Part shown: piece after piece, positions 43,453-47,215 of the stretch
Numbering within the stretch: position 1 is the first letter of the stretch
Layout: every line of letters starts with the position of its first letter
Assembly (NCBI GenBank): GCA_023379125.1
Contig: JAMCSY010000027.1
Coordinates: forward strand, 69,249 to 116,463
Direction: 5' to 3'
Length of the DNA: 47,215 nucleotides
From: Patescibacteria group bacterium
GTDB taxonomy: Bacteria > Patescibacteriota > Microgenomatia > Daviesbacterales > UBA10151
The notes under the pieces: generated by a model
Seen by the model: only the letters and a program-made list of their open reading frames with translations
Database searches by the model: none
Told to the model about the DNA's origin: nothing
Program-made: the position numbers and the translations under genes

Positions 43453-43737
43453 ATGAGTGTATTAAAAGTCAAAATAGTAACCCCTAAAGCAACTATTTTC
43501 CAAGGAGACGCAGACTCTGTTTCTTCAACTAACAGTTCTGGCAAGTTTGATATATTACCAGAACACGCTAACTTTGTAACTTTAATCAACAATCACCCCA
43601 TTACCCTTTGTTTAGCTAACCAGCAGACCAAAAGTTTTACTTTCCCTCTAGCAATTATTTATACTCATAATAATCAAATAGATATCTACACGGATATTAC
43701 TCTACAGTTAGAGAACATCTCCAACACTACTCACTAA
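43453..43737 (+). CDS. atpC: F1-ATPase subunit epsilon, N-terminal domain only
   Basis: 94 residues: 'LKVKIVTPKATIFQGDADSV' and 'GKFDILPEHANFVTLINNHP' are the epsilon beta-sandwich. The C-terminal helical pair that blocks ATP hydrolysis in normal epsilon (about 130-140 residues) is missing. Last gene of the operon, 56 bp after beta. The lack of the inhibitory arm would favour a constantly active ATPase. Confidence 0.85.
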   Translation: MSVLKVKIVTPKATIFQGDADSVSSTNSSGKFDILPEHANFVTLINNHPITLCLANQQTKSFTFPLAIIYTHNNQIDIYTDITLQLENISNTTH

Positions 43738-43835
43738 TTCTAACTAAAGTCTATTATCACTTATCCAAACAATACCTTGTCCTCTTACAAAAAAGCTGTA
43801 GAGAATTGTTTCTGTCAGGTTAAACTCTTACTTAA

Positions 43836-43916
43836 AAATCTAGGTATTATTTTTACTCAATTACCTTGGTAAAATCTAGGCAGTCCCCTCATATAATCTC
43901 TTGACAAATCTAGGCA
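43836..43916 (+). repeat. Three AAATCTAGG(C/T)A direct repeats upstream of the fibre gene
   Basis: AAATCTAGGTA at 43836, AAATCTAGGCA at 43872 and 43906 (spacing 36 and 34). The third overlaps the -35 TTGACA. A fourth, AAATCTAGGTA, is inside the gene at 44632. Possible operator for the HTH domain encoded here or for another regulator. Confidence 0.5.
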
Positions 43917-43930
43917 AATTAGGGCATTCT
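43901..43930 (+). promoter_or_regulatory. Possible promoter TTGACA-18-CATTCT for the fibre gene
   Basis: TTGACA 43901-43906 and CATTCT 43925-43930, which leaves a leader of about 80 nt. An isolated TATAAT at 43892-43897 has no good -35. Confidence 0.45.
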
Positions 43931-44017
43931 AAAAATAGGCCTGTTATTAATATAGAAGAGTAAGTTTATCCCAAAACTCTCCTTCAGAAAATATTTTAAG
44001 GGCCACCAATAACTGCC

Positions 44018-47000
44018 ATGAAGAGTGATCGTCTGCAAAAAGCCAAACTCGCTGAATATTTACAAACTCGGGTGAATCCGACCAAATCTGTTGCTGCTAA
44101 GCTATCCTCTGGCTCACCTTTATTAAAAATTGGAGAGGCAGCTAAAGTACTTGGAGTTTCCATTGATACCTTACGTCGCTGGGAAGAAGTAGGCAAAATC
44201 AAATCAATTAGGACAGCCGGTGGTACTAGGCTATACTCAATAGAATTACTTCAACAAGTCGCTGGCAAAAAACGCTCTTACAGGAGGGTTGAGCAAGCTG
44301 ATAAACTTCAAGCCAAATTACAAAGCAAAGATACAGTACAATTGCCTCCTAGCCAACTCCTTCCTACTCCAGCCGGTGAAGACGATTCAATTATCTCCCA
44401 GCTGCCCAATAAAGAGCTTGCTAATTTGATAACACCAGGCATTTCCAACGAGGTTGAACAAATCATTCAATCTCAACAAGCTCATTCTTTATATGAATCT
44501 CCTCTAACTCAACAACCAGAAATTGATACTAATGAGAGCATTATTGCTATACCCGAAGATAAACCCGAAACTACCCTAGAAGCAGACAAAATTAGCAAAA
44601 ATAAACTTCATATTTTAAATATAAAACATAGAAATCTAGGTAATTTAGCCTCGGTTAGAGAAAAAATCTATGCAGGGGCTACTCTACTGTTTGTTAGTTT
44701 TACATTATTAATAAGTGCCCTCGCTTTTACAAAAATCACTGGCAGTGTCTTGCCTTTTGCCTTACCCACCCCTTTAAAACAGCTAGCAGCAAACTTACAA
44801 TTGGATTCTCAACCAATCTCTTTGGCAGGTGTTAACCCAAATAACTTCTCACAGAATTTGGCAACTATTCCTAACTTAAATAGCGGGAAGGTTCTAGCTG
44901 GCACTACTGTTGCCCATTATTTAGAAATCAACTCGGACACAGCTATTAATGGCAGCCTGGCAGTTTCGACCGATGGTGTTTTTGGTAACTCAGTTACCGC
45001 TCCAAATATTATATATGGTGTCCGAGCTGGAGCTAATGTTGCTGTTTCTGCTGGACAAACTCCAACTATTTCAGTTAATTTACCAGCCCTCGTTAACTCT
45101 TTCCAAGGCTCAACAGGTGCCATCAATTTAGCTGCTGGTACTGATATTGCTATTTCTGGCTTAACTATTTCTGATACTGCAACCCTTTCTTCCGTGCGCG
45201 GTAGAGGTGGCTGTGACTCATGTATCGTTGATGATGATGTCAGTAATACTTTAACCTTAGATTCCTCCAGTTCAGTGTCTGGTTCAGCAATTAAGTCTGG
45301 GACTGTAGCTAGCAGCTATGGTGGAACAGGTATCACATCATATACAAAAGGTGACATTATATATAGCTCTGCTACAAGTACTCTGGCTACATTAGGCATT
45401 GGTACTTCTGGTCAGGTTTTGCAAGTCTCCAGTTCCGGAGTTCCTTCCTGGGCTAACGCTACAGGCACCTTGAGCGGTGGTGGGAATAATGGTTATGTTG
45501 CTTATTGGACCGGGGCTACTTCTCTTTCATCTGAACAATATTTGTCTACATCAAGAGGTGGCACTGGGCTAGATGGCTCAGCTGCCAGCAATGGGCAACT
45601 GCTGATTGGCAACGGCACAGGTTATTCTTTGGCTACCCTAACCCCAGGAACCGGAGTTACTGTCACTAATGGAGCAGGTACCATCAGTCTGGCCGCCAGT
45701 CTGCTAAATGCAGTTGACGGGATTGGAACTACTGCTTCATATTCTGGTTTGGAGTTTGCCGGGGGGTCAAGCGATCAGTTAAGCCTGCTACAAGGTTGCT
45801 CAGACGGAGAGCTATTGAAATGGGACAACACCAGTAAAGCTTGGGTCTGTTCAACTGATTTAGGTGGTTCAACTGCCATAATTAATGTCGCCGAAGGTGC
45901 AACTACTTATAGTGGTATTGATACTCTGCGTTTTAGTGCCAATGATTTTAATGTCTCTAAAACAACTTCTACTGCTGATGTTTCAATAGATTATACGAAT
46001 GGCCAATTGGCAACATCAGGGCAAAATGGTTTCTTGTCTGCTGCTGATTGGACCACCTTTAACTCCAGACAAGCAGGTGATGCTGACCTGACAGCATTGG
46101 CTGGACTTGGTTCCACAGGTATTGCAGTGAGAACTGGCTCAAATACCTGGTCTCAAAGAATGATCACTGGGACTACCAATCAAGTGATTGTCACCAATGG
46201 TGATGGAGTCTCTGGCAACCCGACTCTTTCTCTACCCCAAGATATTGCTTTAACTTCCTCTCCTACCTTTAGTGCTTTAGCTTTAACAGCTACTTCTAAC
46301 CAACTGCTTTTGGGAACTACCAATATTGGGACTTTAACCTGGACTCCTTCTACTACTCAAACTATTACTCTACCTGATGCTACAGGTACTGTAGCTTTAG
46401 GAACAGGGACTTCTGGACAGATTACTGGATGGACTGGGACTTCCTCCTTAGGAATATTAACTGATCTACCAACAGCTACTACCATTGGTTCTAGTTATAT
46501 CTACAGAGTGGGAGGAACTGATGTGGCTGTTACTGATGGTGGAACTGGGAAGAGTTCCTGGACACAGTATTCCATACCATATCTTACTGATACATCTACC
46601 TTTGGAGAAATAGCTATTGGGACTTCTGGGACAGTGCTCGTTTCTTCAGGTACAGGTTATACTTGGAGTACAATTTCTGGAGTAGGTGCTGTAACAGGTA
46701 CTGGTACTTCGAACTATGTGACCAGATGGACTGGTTCTTCTTCTTTGGCCACTGGTGTTCTGTATGATAATGGGGCTTATGTAGGTATAGGCACTACTAA
46801 TCCCGGATCACTACTGACTGTGGGTAATAATACCTTTACTGTTAACTCTTCTGGGAATATCTTAGGTAATACTTTAGCTTTAACAGCTTCCTCCAATCAA
46901 ATAGTCCTAGATACTAATGGGACTTTAACCTGGACTCCTTCTACTACTCAAACTATTACTCTGCCTGATGCTACAGGTACTGTAGCTTTAGGAACAGGGA

Positions 47001-47215
47001 CTTCTGGAGGACTGGCTGCCTGGAATGGAACTAACTCCTTAACCAATCTTACCTCTTTAGATGTGAGTAGAGGTGGAACTGGACACACTTCCTGGACACA
47101 ATATGGTCTGCTGTATGCTGATACTACTTCTTCCCTTTCTCAGGTAGGAATAGGAACTACCGGACAGTTACTAGCTACTACTGGGACAGGTTATTCTTGG
47201 ATAGATAATAACTTC
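44018..47215 (+). CDS. Giant beta-strand-repeat surface protein with N-terminal MerR-type HTH (partial)
   Basis: 1066 codons are visible and the frame is open at the window end. Residues 35-80 are a MerR-like HTH: 'LLKIGEAAKVLGVSIDTLRR' then 'WEEVGKIKSIRTAGGTRLYS'. A polar linker (about 85-210) follows, then one membrane segment ('IYAGATLLFVSFTLLISALA', about 223-243), and then a very long Gly/Thr/Ser-rich ectodomain. The ectodomain repeats phage tail-fibre-like units such as 'YGGTGITSYTKGDIIYSSAT' and 'GIGTSGQVLQVSSSGVPSW'. A 90-bp DNA segment (46328-46417) recurs at 46919-47008 with one change. The DNA-binding end would be in the cytoplasm and the fibre outside. Start ATG 44018 has no strong ribosome-binding site. 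It lies 280 bp after the ATPase operon. Confidence 0.85.
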   Translation, partial: MKSDRLQKAKLAEYLQTRVNPTKSVAAKLSSGSPLLKIGEAAKVLGVSIDTLRRWEEVGKIKSIRTAGGTRLYSIELLQQVAGKKRSYRRVEQADKLQAKLQSKDTVQLPPSQLLPTPAGEDDSIISQLPNKELANLITPGISNEVEQIIQSQQAHSLYESPLTQQPEIDTNESIIAIPEDKPETTLEADKISKNKLHILNIKHRNLGNLASVREKIYAGATLLFVSFTLLISALAFTKITGSVLPFALPTPLKQLAANLQLDSQPISLAGVNPNNFSQNLATIPNLNSGKVLAGTTVAHYLEINSDTAINGSLAVSTDGVFGNSVTAPNIIYGVRAGANVAVSAGQTPTISVNLPALVNSFQGSTGAINLAAGTDIAISGLTISDTATLSSVRGRGGCDSCIVDDDVSNTLTLDSSSSVSGSAIKSGTVASSYGGTGITSYTKGDIIYSSATSTLATLGIGTSGQVLQVSSSGVPSWANATGTLSGGGNNGYVAYWTGATSLSSEQYLSTSRGGTGLDGSAASNGQLLIGNGTGYSLATLTPGTGVTVTNGAGTISLAASLLNAVDGIGTTASYSGLEFAGGSSDQLSLLQGCSDGELLKWDNTSKAWVCSTDLGGSTAIINVAEGATTYSGIDTLRFSANDFNVSKTTSTADVSIDYTNGQLATSGQNGFLSAADWTTFNSRQAGDADLTALAGLGSTGIAVRTGSNTWSQRMITGTTNQVIVTNGDGVSGNPTLSLPQDIALTSSPTFSALALTATSNQLLLGTTNIGTLTWTPSTTQTITLPDATGTVALGTGTSGQITGWTGTSSLGILTDLPTATTIGSSYIYRVGGTDVAVTDGGTGKSSWTQYSIPYLTDTSTFGEIAIGTSGTVLVSSGTGYTWSTISGVGAVTGTGTSNYVTRWTGSSSLATGVLYDNGAYVGIGTTNPGSLLTVGNNTFTVNSSGNILGNTLALTASSNQIVLDTNGTLTWTPSTTQTITLPDATGTVALGTGTSGGLAAWNGTNSLTNLTSLDVSRGGTGHTSWTQYGLLYADTTSSLSQVGIGTTGQLLATTGTGYSWIDNNF
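46328..47008 (+). repeat. Near-identical 90-bp repeats in the fibre gene
   Basis: 46328-46417 and 46919-47008 differ at one base (CTACCTGATG / CTGCCTGATG); both encode GTLTWTPSTTQTITLPDATG and onward. The identity at third positions shows a recent copy or gene conversion. Confidence 0.85.

Overview
This 47.2 kb AT-rich window looks like a chromosome segment from a candidate phyla radiation (Patescibacteria) bacterium, most likely of the Microgenomates type. That placement is an inference. It rests on the mix of conserved housekeeping genes with many small proteins carrying one membrane anchor, Thr/Pro-rich linkers, dockerin, cohesin or PEGA domains, a ComEA/ComEC pair, and a very long beta-strand-repeat surface protein. 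The standard genetic code fits: TGA is used as a stop and tryptophan is TGG.

Layout. 1-4.8 kb: an anchored coiled-coil protein (-), then a GH1 glycosidase / DMT transporter / anchored clan GH-A hydrolase operon (+) and an unknown gene (-). 4.9-12.5 kb: a class A penicillin-binding protein, an unknown gene with a leader made of tandem hairpins, an ASCH-domain protein, then secE, nusG, a small unknown gene, rplK and rplA. 12.5-19.9 kb: a long non-coding stretch, a flippase-like membrane protein, a dockerin protein, a PQ-loop-like membrane protein, rplJ-rplL behind an attenuator-type L10 leader, a cohesin-dockerin protein, an O-antigen-ligase-like protein and a small HTH protein. 20.2-26.9 kb: cell-envelope genes (ROK kinase, WecG/TagA transferase, MreB, GT4 transferase, PEGA/propeller protein, sortase). 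26.9-36.8 kb: two tRNAs, ndk, a phosphoesterase, argS, a frameshifted methyltransferase, comEC, comEA, a SprT-like metalloprotein and leuS. 37.1-43.7 kb: an F1-type ATPase operon. 44.0 kb to the end: a giant fibre-like protein that runs off the window.

The most unusual locus is the ATPase operon. It encodes recognisable b-, delta-, alpha-, gamma-, beta- and epsilon-like subunits, but no subunit a. Its first gene joins a signal peptide and a tail-fibre-like ectodomain to a c-subunit-like membrane hairpin whose ion-binding carboxylate is missing. The next gene downstream is a protein with a cytoplasmic MerR-type HTH, one membrane segment and a fibre-like repeat ectodomain. Together these suggest a rotary F1 motor attached to a surface structure instead of an ion-coupled ATP synthase. 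This is an inference from sequence.

Three other patterns recur. First, many genes have a -10 element ending 5-9 nt before the start codon, which implies leaderless mRNAs. Second, three genes (secE, the HTH gene at 19.7 kb, and mreB) are each followed within about 60-150 bp by a second copy of their own 3' end. Third, a family of 30-33 bp units, each starting ATGAG and holding a small hairpin with compensating stem changes, sits in four intergenic leaders. GC-rich hairpin clusters of another family, with one clear inverted pair, lie in four further gaps.
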